From NCBI RefSeq assembly GCF_013395055.1, contig NZ_CP058349.1:1364001-1428000 (forward strand): a stretch of 64,000 bases of DNA. The letters run 5' to 3'. Positions 23,851 through 32,609 of this stretch are shown here, piece after piece. Source of the DNA: Pseudomonas sp. ABC1. Lineage in GTDB: Bacteria > Pseudomonadota > Gammaproteobacteria > Pseudomonadales > Pseudomonadaceae. The notes below the pieces were generated by a model. The model did no database searches. It was given only the letters and a program-made list of their open reading frames with translations, and was not told the origin of the DNA. Each line of letters begins with the position of its first letter. Position 1 is the first letter of the stretch. The position numbers were made by a program, and so were the translations under genes.

Positions 23851-26694
23851 ATGGCGCAGCAGTATCTACCAGGACAACGCTGGATCAGCGATAGCGAAGC
23901 GGAACTGGGATTGGGGACCGTCCTGACACAGGACGGACGCATGCTCACCATGCTCTACCCGGCGACGGGCGAAACGCGACAATACGCGACCCGCAGCGCG
24001 CCACTGACCCGCGTGCGCTTCGTGCCTGGCGATGAAGTGACCCACTTCGAAGGCTGGAAAATGACAGTCCGCGAGGTCGACGACATCGACGGCCTGCTGA
24101 TCTACCACGGCCTGGACACCCAGAACGAAGCCCGTACCCTGCCCGAGACGCAACTCTCCAACTTCATCCAGTTCCGCCTGGCCAGCGACCGCCTGTTCGC
24201 CGGGCAGATCGACCCGCTGAGCTGGTTCAGCCTGCGCTACCACACCCTGCAGCACCTGAGTGCCCAGTCGCAATCGACGCTGACCGGCCTCGCCGGCGCC
24301 CGTGCGCAACCCATCGCCCACCAGTTGCACATCGCCCGCGAAGTCGCGGACCGCATCGCCCCGCGCGTCTTGCTGGCCGACGAAGTGGGCCTCGGCAAGA
24401 CCATCGAGGCCGGCCTGGTGATCCATCGCCAGTTGCTCAGCGGCCGGGTTGGCCGGGTGCTGATCCTGGTACCGGAAAACCTGCAGCACCAATGGCTGGT
24501 GGAAATGCGCCGGCGCTTCAACCTGGAAGTGGCCCTGTTCGACTCAGAGCGCTTCCTGCAGAGCGATGCCAGCAACCCCTTCGAAGACACACAACTGGCG
24601 CTGGTCGCGCTGGAATGGCTGCAGGACGACGAGCAGGCACAGGATGCGCTGTTCGCCGCAGGCTGGGACCTGCTGGTAGTAGACGAGGCCCATCACCTGG
24701 TCTGGCACCCCGAAGGCGCCAGCCCGCAGTACCAACTGGTCGAGCAACTGGCCCAGGTCACCCCTGGCGTGCTGCTGCTCACCGCCACGCCGGAACAACT
24801 GGGCCTGGACAGCCACTTCGCCCGCCTGCGCCTGCTGGACCCGAACCGCTTCCATGACCTGGAAGCCTTCCGCGCCGAAAGCGCCCATTACCAACCCGTG
24901 GCTGAGGCGGTGCAGGAACTGCTCGACCAGGGCCGCCTGAGCGACCAGGCACGGCAGACCATCCTCGACTTCCTCGGCGATGAAGGGCGCAGCCTGCTCG
25001 ACGCAGTCAACCAGGGCGATGCCGAGGCCGCTCCGCGCCTGGTGCGCGAGCTGCTGGACCGCCACGGCACCGGCCGCCTGCTGTTCCGCAACACCCGTGC
25101 CGCCGTGCAAGGCTTCCCGGAGCGCCAGCTGCACCCTTACCCACTGCCCTTCCCCGAGCAATACGCGGCGCAAGCGGACAGCGAACGAGCGGAGCTGTAC
25201 CCGGAAGTCGCCTTCCAGAGCCAGCAGGGCGAAGCCGAAACGCGCTGGTGGAACTTCGACCCACGGGTCGAGTGGCTGATCGACACGCTCAAGAGCCTGA
25301 AGAAACACAAGGTGCTGGTGATCTGCGCCCACGCCGAGACCGCCCTGGACCTGGAAGATGCCCTGCGCGTGCGCTCCGGCATCCCGGCCACGGTCTTCCA
25401 CGAAGGCATGAGCATCCTCGAACGCGACCGCGCCGCCGCCTACTTCGCCGACGAAGAGTTTGGCGCCCAGGTGCTGATCTGCTCGGAAATCGGCAGCGAG
25501 GGGCGCAACTTCCAGTTCGCCCATCACCTGGCCCTGTTCGACCTGCCGGCCCACCCGGACCTGCTGGAGCAGCGGATCGGCCGCCTGGACCGGATCGGCC
25601 AGCGCCACACCATCCAGTTGCACGTGCCTTATCTGGAGAGCAGCCCGCATGAGCGACTGTTCCTCTGGTACCACCAGGCCCTGAACGCCTTCATCAACAC
25701 CTGCCCGACCGGCAACGCCCTGCAACATCGCTTCGGCCCGCAACTGCTGGCCCTGCTCGATGATGCCGAGGCAGCCCCCTTCCAGGCCTTGCTGGAGGAG
25801 GCCCGTGGCGAGCGCGAGCGCCTGGAGGCCGAGCTGCATAACGGTCGCGACCGTCTGCTGGAACTGAACTCCGCGGGCGGCGAGAAAGGCGCGGCCCTGG
25901 TCGAAGCCATCGAAGAGCAGGACGACCAGTACAGCCTGCCCATCTACATGGAGAGCCTGTTCGACGCCTTCGGCATCGACAGTGAGGACCACTCCGAGAA
26001 CGCCCTGATCCTGCGCCCCAGCGAGAAGATGCTGGATGCCAGCTTCCCGCTGGGCGACGACGAGGCCGTGACCATCACCTACGACCGCGCCCAGGCGCTG
26101 TCGCGCGAAGACATGCAGTTCATCACCTGGGAACACCCGATGGTGCTGGGCGGCATGGACCTGGTGGTATCGGGCTCGATGGGCAACACCGCGGTGGCGC
26201 TGCTCAAGAACAAGGCCCTCAAGCCGGGGACCGTGCTGCTGGAGCTGCTGTTCGTCAGTGAAGTGGTCGCACCGCGTGCCCTGCAACTGGCGCGCTTCCT
26301 GCCACCGCTGGCGATTCGCTGCCTGCTCGATGCCAATGGCAACGACCTCGCGCCCAAGGTCGCCTTCGACACCATCAACGACCAGTTGGAAAGTGTCCCC
26401 CGCGCCAGCGCCAACAAATTCATCCAGGCACAGCGCGACATCCTGGCGCGTCAGATCGCCGTTGCCGAAGGCAAGGTCGCGCCCAGCCACGCCAAGCGCG
26501 TCAGCGAAGCACAGCATCGCCTGACGGCCGACCTGGATGAAGAACTGGCACGCCTGATCGCCCTCAAGGCGGTCAACCCGAGCGTACGCGACAGTGAAAT
26601 CGACGCCCTGCGCAAGCAGCGCGAAGACGGCCTGGCCATGCTGGAAAAAGCCGCGCTGCGCCTGGAGGCGATCCGCGTACTGGTCGCCGGCTGA
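23851..26694 (+). CDS. rapA: RNA polymerase-associated ATPase RapA (HepA)
   Basis: 947 residues (E. coli 968). GGGAGG precedes the ATG. The N-terminal Tudor-like region begins QRWISDSEAELGLGTVL. SWI2/SNF2 motif I LADEVGLGKTIEAG is near residue 176, motif II VVDEAHHL near 278, and motif VI QRIGRLDRIGQR in the helicase C domain. Recycles RNA polymerase from stalled post-termination complexes. Monocistronic, followed by a B12 riboswitch region. Confidence 0.97.
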   Translation: MAQQYLPGQRWISDSEAELGLGTVLTQDGRMLTMLYPATGETRQYATRSAPLTRVRFVPGDEVTHFEGWKMTVREVDDIDGLLIYHGLDTQNEARTLPETQLSNFIQFRLASDRLFAGQIDPLSWFSLRYHTLQHLSAQSQSTLTGLAGARAQPIAHQLHIAREVADRIAPRVLLADEVGLGKTIEAGLVIHRQLLSGRVGRVLILVPENLQHQWLVEMRRRFNLEVALFDSERFLQSDASNPFEDTQLALVALEWLQDDEQAQDALFAAGWDLLVVDEAHHLVWHPEGASPQYQLVEQLAQVTPGVLLLTATPEQLGLDSHFARLRLLDPNRFHDLEAFRAESAHYQPVAEAVQELLDQGRLSDQARQTILDFLGDEGRSLLDAVNQGDAEAAPRLVRELLDRHGTGRLLFRNTRAAVQGFPERQLHPYPLPFPEQYAAQADSERAELYPEVAFQSQQGEAETRWWNFDPRVEWLIDTLKSLKKHKVLVICAHAETALDLEDALRVRSGIPATVFHEGMSILERDRAAAYFADEEFGAQVLICSEIGSEGRNFQFAHHLALFDLPAHPDLLEQRIGRLDRIGQRHTIQLHVPYLESSPHERLFLWYHQALNAFINTCPTGNALQHRFGPQLLALLDDAEAAPFQALLEEARGERERLEAELHNGRDRLLELNSAGGEKGAALVEAIEEQDDQYSLPIYMESLFDAFGIDSEDHSENALILRPSEKMLDASFPLGDDEAVTITYDRAQALSREDMQFITWEHPMVLGGMDLVVSGSMGNTAVALLKNKALKPGTVLLELLFVSEVVAPRALQLARFLPPLAIRCLLDANGNDLAPKVAFDTINDQLESVPRASANKFIQAQRDILARQIAVAEGKVAPSHAKRVSEAQHRLTADLDEELARLIALKAVNPSVRDSEIDALRKQREDGLAMLEKAALRLEAIRVLVAG

Positions 26695-26754
26695 AGCACT
26701 GCCCATCCCTTGCGCACATAAGGTCCAGGCCTTATCGTGCGCACGCTTCAAATC

Positions 26755-26945
26755 CCTGCAGGTGTGCCCCCTGGGCATTAAACGGGAAGCCGGTGAGCCC
26801 CTTGGCAAGGCCGGCGCTGCCCCCGCAACGGTAATCGATCACGACTGACCCTCGGCACCCGCTCATGCGCCACTGCACCCCGGTGTGGGAAGGCGAGCGG
26901 ATGGATCGAAAGCCCGGAGACCGGCCTGCATGGAACCCACTGGTG
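26755..26945 (+). ncRNA. Cobalamin riboswitch
   Basis: Conserved blocks of the cobalamin aptamer appear in order: GGGAAGCCGGTGAG (26784-26797), GCCGGCGCTGCCCCCGCAAC (about 26810-26829) followed by GGTAA, and the B12 box AAGCCCGGAGACCGGCC (26909-26925). It lies in the leader of a BtuB-like receptor gene, where the family typically represses translation when adenosylcobalamin binds. Boundaries are approximate. Confidence 0.93.
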
Positions 26946-27000
26946 TTGCGGAGGGCAGCACCATCAGGCTCCGGCGCGTCCGGGCGCCTGCTCCTGCCCT

Positions 27001-27027
27001 CCTCAAAAGCATTACGCTCTTTTGAGG
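27001..27027 (+). promoter_or_regulatory. Shine-Dalgarno-sequestering hairpin (riboswitch expression platform)
   Basis: CCTCAAAAG (27001-27009) and CTTTTGAGG (27019-27027) form a perfect 9-bp stem with a 9-nt loop. The GAGG that serves as ribosome-binding site for the ATG at 27037 is the 3' end of the stem, so folding would hide it. No U tract follows, so this fits translational rather than transcriptional control. Confidence 0.72.
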
Positions 27028-27036
27028 ATTTACCCG

Positions 27037-28950
27037 ATGAAACTGTCCCGTCTTGCCCTGGCCATCAGCCTGCTGCCCCTCGCAGCGCACGCCGTTGCCG
27101 AGGATGATCCACTTGAACTCGCCCCCACGGTCATCACCCGCGCGACCGACCTGAAGAACCCGGCCCCGGCCAGCGTTGCCGTGATCACACGGGAACAGAT
27201 CGAATCCAGCGCCAGCAACAACCTGCTCGACCTGCTGCGCACCCAGGCCGGCCTGCAGATCCGCGACACCATGGGCGATGGCAACCGTGCCATGCCCAGC
27301 CTGCGCGGCTTTGGCGAAAATGCACCGAACAACACCCTGGTGGTGGTCGATGGCCGCCGCCTGAACCAGCCCAGCCTGGCCGGTCCCGATCTCAACAGCG
27401 TGCCCCTGGCCAATATCGAGCGCATCGAGATCATCCGAGGCGCCGGCACCGTGCTCTATGGCGACCAGGCCGTGGGCGGGGTGATCAATATCATCACCCG
27501 CACGCCGCAGCACAATGAGGCCTATCTGGAGGCCAGTCGCGGCAGCCATGACCTGGAAGCCTATCGCGGGCATGTCAGCCAGCAACTGGGGGCAGGCTTC
27601 TCGCTGTATGCCAGTGGCGAGACGCGCAACACCGACAACTACCGCGACCATAACAACGGCAACTACAGCAATGCCTTCGGCCGCCTGCGCTATGACCATG
27701 CCAGCGGCCATGCGCTCTACGAATACCAAACCGTCGACGACGAGCTGCTCTACCCCAACGCCATGTCCCGTGCGCAACGCAGCCTCGACCGCAAGTTCAG
27801 CAACTCGCAGGCCTGGTTCGACAGCAAGACGCAGGTGCACCGCTTCGCCCTCGAACAGCGCCTGGGCGATATCTGGGGCCTGAACTTCGACTACAGCGAG
27901 AGCGACCAGGATGGTGTTGGCAGTTGGGGGCCAGGCTCCGACTACACCCAGGACACCCGCACCAAAACCTTCAGCCCACGCCTGACCGGCCGCTTCGACA
28001 ATCGCCTGGGCCAGGCCGAGTGGCTGCTGGGCCACGACCATGTCACCAGCGACTACGAGAACCGTGCCTCCTGGAGCGCCACCCTGACCCGCCAGACCCT
28101 GCGTGACTGGTACACACAGTTCAGCCAGACGTTCAATGACGAACTGACTGCCACCCTCGGCTACCGCGCCAGTGAAGTCGACGACGACAACCACGGCCTA
28201 AACCGCAAGCACCGGGACCGTGAGGGCAGCACCAGCATCGGCCTGAGCTGGCAGATCGACCCGAACCTGCGCACCTTCATCAAGCGTGAAGACGTGCTGC
28301 GCTGGGCGAATGTCGACGAGAACGCCTTCACCGCGCCCGAGGTGGTATTCCTCAAGCCGCAGACTGGCGACTCCTGGGAAACCGGCATCGAATGGAAGGA
28401 CCAGCGCCAGCGCTACCAGGCCACGCTGTATCGCCTGGCCCTGGACAACGAGCTGATGTACGACCCCTTCGCCAACGGCCCCTACGGCCCCGGCTCGGGC
28501 GCCAATATCAACCTCGACAAGACCCTGCGCAAAGGCCTCCTGCTGGAAGGCGAGCGCCAGTTGAGCGACGCCCTCAGCGTCGGCGCCCAATATAGCTTCA
28601 CCGACGCCGAGTACCGGGCTGGCACCTTCCAGGGACAGCAGGTGCCCTGGGTCTCTCGCCACAGCGCCAGTGCCCATGTCGCCTATCAGCTCCTGCCCGG
28701 ACTCAAGGGCTACCTGGAGACGGTCTACACCGGCAAGCGCTACTACTCCGGGGATGACGCCAACACGCAAGGCCAGGCAGGCAGCTACACCCTGTTCAAC
28801 GCAGCCCTGCGCTACGACTATCGCCAGTTCAATACGCGCCTGCGCCTGAACAACCTCACCGGCAAGCGTTACGACGGCTTCGCCAGCAAGACCAGTCGCT
28901 ATCCGGCGGCGGAAGAAGACATCCAGCTCAGCGTCGGCTACCGCTTCTGA
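27037..28950 (+). CDS. btuB: TonB-dependent vitamin B12 receptor, BtuB-like
   Basis: 637 residues, ATG at 27037 nine nt after GAGG. Signal peptide MKLSRLALAISLLPLAAHA-VA. A TonB-box-like stretch (LAPTVITRATD) is followed by the plug (PASVAVITREQIESSASNNL; LVVVDGRRLNQPSLAG; IERIEIIRGAGTVLYGDQAV) and a 22-strand barrel ending in VGYRF with terminal Phe. The upstream cobalamin riboswitch identifies cobalamin or a related corrinoid as the likely ligand. A BtuF-like protein gene lies 1.3 kb downstream on the other strand. Confidence 0.9.
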   Translation: MKLSRLALAISLLPLAAHAVAEDDPLELAPTVITRATDLKNPAPASVAVITREQIESSASNNLLDLLRTQAGLQIRDTMGDGNRAMPSLRGFGENAPNNTLVVVDGRRLNQPSLAGPDLNSVPLANIERIEIIRGAGTVLYGDQAVGGVINIITRTPQHNEAYLEASRGSHDLEAYRGHVSQQLGAGFSLYASGETRNTDNYRDHNNGNYSNAFGRLRYDHASGHALYEYQTVDDELLYPNAMSRAQRSLDRKFSNSQAWFDSKTQVHRFALEQRLGDIWGLNFDYSESDQDGVGSWGPGSDYTQDTRTKTFSPRLTGRFDNRLGQAEWLLGHDHVTSDYENRASWSATLTRQTLRDWYTQFSQTFNDELTATLGYRASEVDDDNHGLNRKHRDREGSTSIGLSWQIDPNLRTFIKREDVLRWANVDENAFTAPEVVFLKPQTGDSWETGIEWKDQRQRYQATLYRLALDNELMYDPFANGPYGPGSGANINLDKTLRKGLLLEGERQLSDALSVGAQYSFTDAEYRAGTFQGQQVPWVSRHSASAHVAYQLLPGLKGYLETVYTGKRYYSGDDANTQGQAGSYTLFNAALRYDYRQFNTRLRLNNLTGKRYDGFASKTSRYPAAEEDIQLSVGYRF

Positions 28951-29059
28951 CAAGAGCCCGTGGGGTGCGCCCAGCGCATCGGGAATCGCACCCGACGCCC
29001 TCCACTCTTCGCCCCTCGCCCACTCATGGGAGAGGGGCGGAGAGATGGCCTGTACCCTG

Positions 29060-30064
29060 TCAGACCCAACCCTGCCCCTTCAACTCACTCTTCAGATAGG
29101 CATAGTAGACCGGCGCCGCCACCAGCCCCGCCAGGCCGAATGCCGCCTCGAACACCAGCATCGCCAGCAGCAGTTCCCAGGACTTGGCCTTGATCTGGGC
29201 GCCAACGATCCGCGCGTTGAGGAAATACTCGACCTTGTGGATCAACACCAGATACCCCAGGGCCACCAGGGCGATCCAGATGGACAAGGACAGGCCAACG
29301 ACGAAGATCACCGTATTGGAAATCAGGTTACCCACCACGGGCAGCAGGCCCGCGACGAAGGTCACCAGGATCAGTGTCTTGACCAGCGGAAAGTGCACAC
29401 CGAACAACGGCAGCACGACCACCAGGAAGACTGCGGTGAACAGCGTGTTGAGCAGCGAAATCTTCACCTGGGCGAAGACAATGTTGCGAAAGGCCATGAC
29501 GAACAGCCCCACCCGCTCCAGCAGCGCCCCGGCCAGCGGCCTCAGGCTCTCGGGCGCCGGCATGCGCTGCAAGGCGATGACGGCCCCCAGCACCATGCCG
29601 ATCAACACCGTCACGAACAGGTGCACCGCGCCGCGCCCCAGCAATTGCAGCTCGCTGATATGCCCGCGCAGCCAGTCGTAGAGCGTCTGGCGGATATCAT
29701 CGACATTGGCCGGGAGATAGGCCACCAGCGAATCGGGCAATTGTGCCCTGGCGCGGTCGATCAGCCCCATCAGCTTGCCCAGCAACTGCCCCGGGTTGCT
29801 CACCTCATGCAGGATGAAGGAAAACGCACCGGCGAATATCAGGCCGAGGCCGAGAATGACCACCACGCTCAAGAGCCCCACCGCCAGCACACGCCCAAGA
29901 TGCCCGGCGAACATATGTTGCAGCAGCGGCGTCAGGCTGTTGATCAGCGCATGTACCAGCAGCCCCGCCATCAGCGCAGGCAGCAACTTGAACGGCAATA
30001 CCAGCAGCAACGCGACACCGATGATCGCTGCACTGGCAATCTGAAACGCGGAAAATGGCTTCAT
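29060..30064 (-). CDS. AI-2E/PerM family membrane transporter
   Basis: 334 residues with seven to eight hydrophobic segments: an N-terminal pair, a long soluble loop (about residues 85-150), then a C-terminal bundle containing FVAGLLPVVGNLISNTVIFV, typical of the AI-2E transporter family (PF01594). Start ATG 30064. Members export AI-2 or act as Na+/H+ antiporters or permeases of unknown substrate. It faces the btuB gene tail to tail. Substrate unassigned. Confidence 0.85.
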   Translation of the reverse strand: MKPFSAFQIASAAIIGVALLLVLPFKLLPALMAGLLVHALINSLTPLLQHMFAGHLGRVLAVGLLSVVVILGLGLIFAGAFSFILHEVSNPGQLLGKLMGLIDRARAQLPDSLVAYLPANVDDIRQTLYDWLRGHISELQLLGRGAVHLFVTVLIGMVLGAVIALQRMPAPESLRPLAGALLERVGLFVMAFRNIVFAQVKISLLNTLFTAVFLVVVLPLFGVHFPLVKTLILVTFVAGLLPVVGNLISNTVIFVVGLSLSIWIALVALGYLVLIHKVEYFLNARIVGAQIKAKSWELLLAMLVFEAAFGLAGLVAAPVYYAYLKSELKGQGWV

Positions 30065-30227
30065 GGGACCTGCCAAAGAAAAGTGGACTTCACAAGGTCC
30101 GCCCGAAAAGCCTCGAACAAAGACAACTGCGTCGAAAATGGTGGGAAAGCACTGCCTTATCCACAGCAAACAGGCATTTCCGCCCGACTCTCGACACGAT
30201 CTTCTCTCGACACATTCCGCACGGAAC

Positions 30228-31016
30228 CTAACGCATCACATCACACAACTGCTCGATAGCCCCCAGCATCTGGAAGCTCGGCCGCTCCAATCCCTTGTCC
30301 GGCACCTGCAACAGACGCCCCTCACGCACCGCCGACAACCGCGGCCAGGCCGTCCATACCTCCAACTGGGCACCACTGCCCGCCAGGATCACCTCGGGAT
30401 CGCGCGCCAGCACGGCCTCCATGTTCACCTGTGGGGCGGGCAATTGCAGATCGTCGAATATATTGCGACCACCGCACACGGCAATGGCTTCACTGATAAT
30501 CTGCCGGCCGCCCACGGTATACAGCGGCTTGTCCCATATCTGGTAGAACACCCGCAACGGACGCTCCCGCGCATGCCGCTGGCGCAATGCCGCAATACCC
30601 TCTCGCAGACGCTTGCCGAGGTTGGCGCCATTGTCTGCCACACCCAGGCGTGTACCGATCAACTCGATCTCCTGTGCCAGACGCTCAAGGGTGGTGGGCT
30701 GCGCGATCAGGATCTCCACCCCGAACTGCTTCAACTGACGCAATTGCGTGCGGGAAACGCTATCGGGCCAGAGTAGAACCAGCGTTGGCTTGAGCGCCAG
30801 CAGCGTTTCCAGCTCCAGTTGCCCGATATGCCCGACCGACGCCACATGGGCCAACCCAGCCGGCCGCTCGCCGCCATCGAGCATCCCCACCAGTTGCTCG
30901 GCAGCGCCCAATTCCACCACGATCTCTGACAAGGAAGGTGCCAGGCTGATGACACGCTCGGCAGCCTGTACAAGCCCTGGCAAGCAGAGCACGAGCAACA
31001 GCCAGAAGCGGCGCAT
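30228..31016 (-). CDS. Periplasmic cobalamin-binding protein, BtuF-like
   Basis: 262 residues: signal peptide MRRFWLLLVLCLPGLVQA, then AERVISLAPSLSEIVVELGA, a hallmark of BtuF-type ABC substrate-binding proteins, and EVILAGSGAQLEVW, QVPDKGLERPSFQMLGAI near the C-terminus. Its start overlaps the stop of the upstream membrane-protein gene (TGATG). No BtuC/BtuD permease is in the window. Together with the riboswitch-controlled receptor it points to corrinoid uptake. Confidence 0.85.
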   Translation of the reverse strand: MRRFWLLLVLCLPGLVQAAERVISLAPSLSEIVVELGAAEQLVGMLDGGERPAGLAHVASVGHIGQLELETLLALKPTLVLLWPDSVSRTQLRQLKQFGVEILIAQPTTLERLAQEIELIGTRLGVADNGANLGKRLREGIAALRQRHARERPLRVFYQIWDKPLYTVGGRQIISEAIAVCGGRNIFDDLQLPAPQVNMEAVLARDPEVILAGSGAQLEVWTAWPRLSAVREGRLLQVPDKGLERPSFQMLGAIEQLCDVMR

Positions 31017-31408
31017 CAACCCAATTGCCTGGGCAGGCGGTAAAGCAGCAAGAGCACGAGGCTGGCGGCCACCAGCAGATAGCTGGCAATCGGCTCCAGC
31101 CCGAACAAGGCACCCACGGCGCCCAGCCATGCAGGCAAAGCCGCCACCAGCAATGCGCGGCGCCGGACACTGGCGAGCCGCGCCCAGGCTTCGGCTTCAC
31201 GCGCCTGCCCCAACGCGCGCTCCATATCGATCAGCGCATGCTTGTACTCGGTAAAGCGCGGCAGGCTGAGAAAGAGAACGCCCAGCCCAAGCAGGAAAAA
31301 GACCAGGCCATAGCCCGCATCATGGTGCGGCAGACGATCGACCAGCAGTAGCGGCGCGACCATCAGCAGCCCGCCAATCCAGCCCTCGGCCCGCAAGCGC
31401 GAACGCAT
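31016..31408 (-). CDS. Small integral membrane protein of unknown function
   Basis: 130 residues with four hydrophobic segments arranged as two pairs (IGGLLMVAPLLLVDRL / GLVFFLLGLGVLFLSL and ALLVAALPAWLGAVGALFG / SYLLVAASLVLLLLYRL) around a charged amphipathic middle (EYKHALIDMERALGQAREAE). Coupled by TGATG overlaps to ribA upstream and the BtuF-like gene downstream. I do not recognise the family; an operon role in cofactor uptake is possible. Confidence 0.72.
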   Translation of the reverse strand: MRSRLRAEGWIGGLLMVAPLLLVDRLPHHDAGYGLVFFLLGLGVLFLSLPRFTEYKHALIDMERALGQAREAEAWARLASVRRRALLVAALPAWLGAVGALFGLEPIASYLLVAASLVLLLLYRLPRQLG

Positions 31409-32025
31409 CAGTCTTCCCTGGCTTCGCTCTGGTGCAACTCACCCAGCATGTGCCCGAGCTTGCCGGCCTTGGTCAGCAGGTAGTTCTGGTTGTGAGGATT
31501 CCGCCCGACCTGCAAAGGCCGACGCTCGGCGATGCGAATGCCAAAACCTTCCAGCGCCTTGACCTTGCGCGGGTTGTTGGTCATCAGCCGGATGGACGCA
31601 ATGCCGAGGTGTTCTAGCATCGGCAAACAGATAGCGTAGTCACGCATATCCGCCGCAAAGCCGAGACGCTCGTTGGCCTCGACGGTATCGGCCCCGGCAT
31701 CCTGCAATTCATAGGCGCGGATCTTGTTCAACAGACCAATACCGCGCCCCTCCTGCCGCAGGTAAAGCAGCACACCGCGCCCCTCTTCGGCGATGGCACG
31801 CAAGGCGGCCTCCAACTGGAAACCGCAATCGCAACGCAGGCTGAACAGCGCATCCCCGGTCAGGCACTCGGAATGCAGCCGCCCCAGCACAGGAACCCCA
31901 TCGTCTACCTGCCCGAGGGTCAGCGCGACATGCTCCTTACCCGTGTCCTGGTCGAGAAATCCGTGCATGGTGAAAACGCCGAACGGCGTCGGCAGTAACG
32001 AAGCAGCGACGAATACGACAGACAC
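31408..32025 (-). CDS. ribA: GTP cyclohydrolase II
   Basis: 205 residues from GTG 32025, eight nt after AGGAG. Zinc site HSECLTGDALFSLRCDCGFQ, catalytic region LYLRQEGRGIGLLNKIRAYELQ and the terminal LMTNNPRKVKAL block are all present. Catalyses the first step of riboflavin synthesis (GTP to diamino-hydroxy-ribosylaminopyrimidinone phosphate). First gene of an operon with a membrane protein and the BtuF-like protein; the last two start in TGATG overlaps. Confidence 0.96.
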   Translation of the reverse strand: MSVVFVAASLLPTPFGVFTMHGFLDQDTGKEHVALTLGQVDDGVPVLGRLHSECLTGDALFSLRCDCGFQLEAALRAIAEEGRGVLLYLRQEGRGIGLLNKIRAYELQDAGADTVEANERLGFAADMRDYAICLPMLEHLGIASIRLMTNNPRKVKALEGFGIRIAERRPLQVGRNPHNQNYLLTKAGKLGHMLGELHQSEARED

Positions 32026-32194
32026 CGGAGATACTCCTGAGAGGCAAGAAGGCGCATAGGCAGGGGGCGCATTGTACACGACCAACCCCGACCGCAACGC
32101 CGGATATCCCCTCCCGTACATAGGCGCTTTCGCCATAAACATATAGCTGCAAGCCACCTGAAGCGAGGGCCTTTGGAATACCTACCGGCCAGAA

Positions 32195-32237
32195 AGCAAA
32201 AGCCCCCGAAACTCTGCGAGCTTCAGGGGCTTTTGCT
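32195..32237. terminator. Bidirectional hairpin, original tRNA-Ser terminator left of the element
   Basis: AGCAAAAGCCCC and GGGGCTTTTGCT form a 12-bp stem. On the minus strand it follows the left copy of the tRNA 3' end, as a terminator would; a similar hairpin lies at 39503-39540 next to the intact tRNA. So this appears to be the pre-integration terminator now separated from its tRNA by the element. Confidence 0.7.
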
Positions 32238-32244
32238 ATATGTG

Positions 32245-32271
32245 ATGGCGGAGAGATAGGGATTTGAACCC
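32245..32271. repeat. Left attachment-site repeat (att core) of the integrated element
   Basis: 27 identical bases occur here and at 39552-39578, covering the T-arm-to-CCA end of a tRNA-Ser gene plus one base (contains gcggagagataggga). Similarity, with gaps and mismatches, continues for about 55 bp further left into the hairpin region. The left copy is only the 3' fragment of the tRNA; the right copy belongs to the complete tRNA. Confidence 0.9.
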
Positions 32272-32609
32272 GTTTTAGCTGGTGCCCGTTGCTGCCCATC
32301 GCTGCCAAAATCCAGCAAAATAGGGGTTTCCGCCTCATTCCTTCTGCCCATTGCGGCACTCTATCGCCCGGTGATTTCGACACTTTTTCGATACTCAGCT
32401 AGACAGCATTAGGGGCTCCGGGTAGCGTCTAGCCATCACAACGCCCTGGATCGTCTGAAATCTGGATGCTTTGCGTGTCGTTTTTCCTTCTGCCCAAATC
32501 GCTTCCCTCATTTTGATCTTTATTAAAATCAAGGGCTTAGCGAAATTCTAGGCAGGTTATCAGACGCCAGCGGGTATTTTATGCGACAGCAATGTCGCCT
32601 AATTAATAG
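32272..32609. other. Non-coding left end of the element
   Basis: About 340 bp with no credible gene. It holds the tandem TTTCGACACTT motif at 32375-32394 and a small perfect hairpin GCGACA-GCAA-TGTCGC at 32583-32598, just before the point where the cassette array begins (after G at 32609). AT content rises to the right. Confidence 0.55.
32375..32394. repeat. Candidate integrase arm-type site, left end
   Basis: TTTCGACACTTTTTCGATAC matches the sequence at 39467-39486 in 18 of 20 positions and in the same orientation. Each copy contains two tandem TTCGA-AC half motifs 11 bp apart. Both lie inside the element, 104 and 66 bp from the att cores, the usual place for arm-binding sites of tyrosine integrases. 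Confidence 0.55.

Noticed and set aside
24544..26808. Long leftward open frame (754 codons) opposite rapA
   Set aside because: Antisense shadow caused by high GC codon use; rapA motifs on the plus strand are unmistakable.
32583..32598. GCGACA-GCAA-TGTCGC as terminator of the prophage membrane-protein gene
   Set aside because: Short stem without a U tract and now separated from the gene by the cassettes; reported only as a hairpin.
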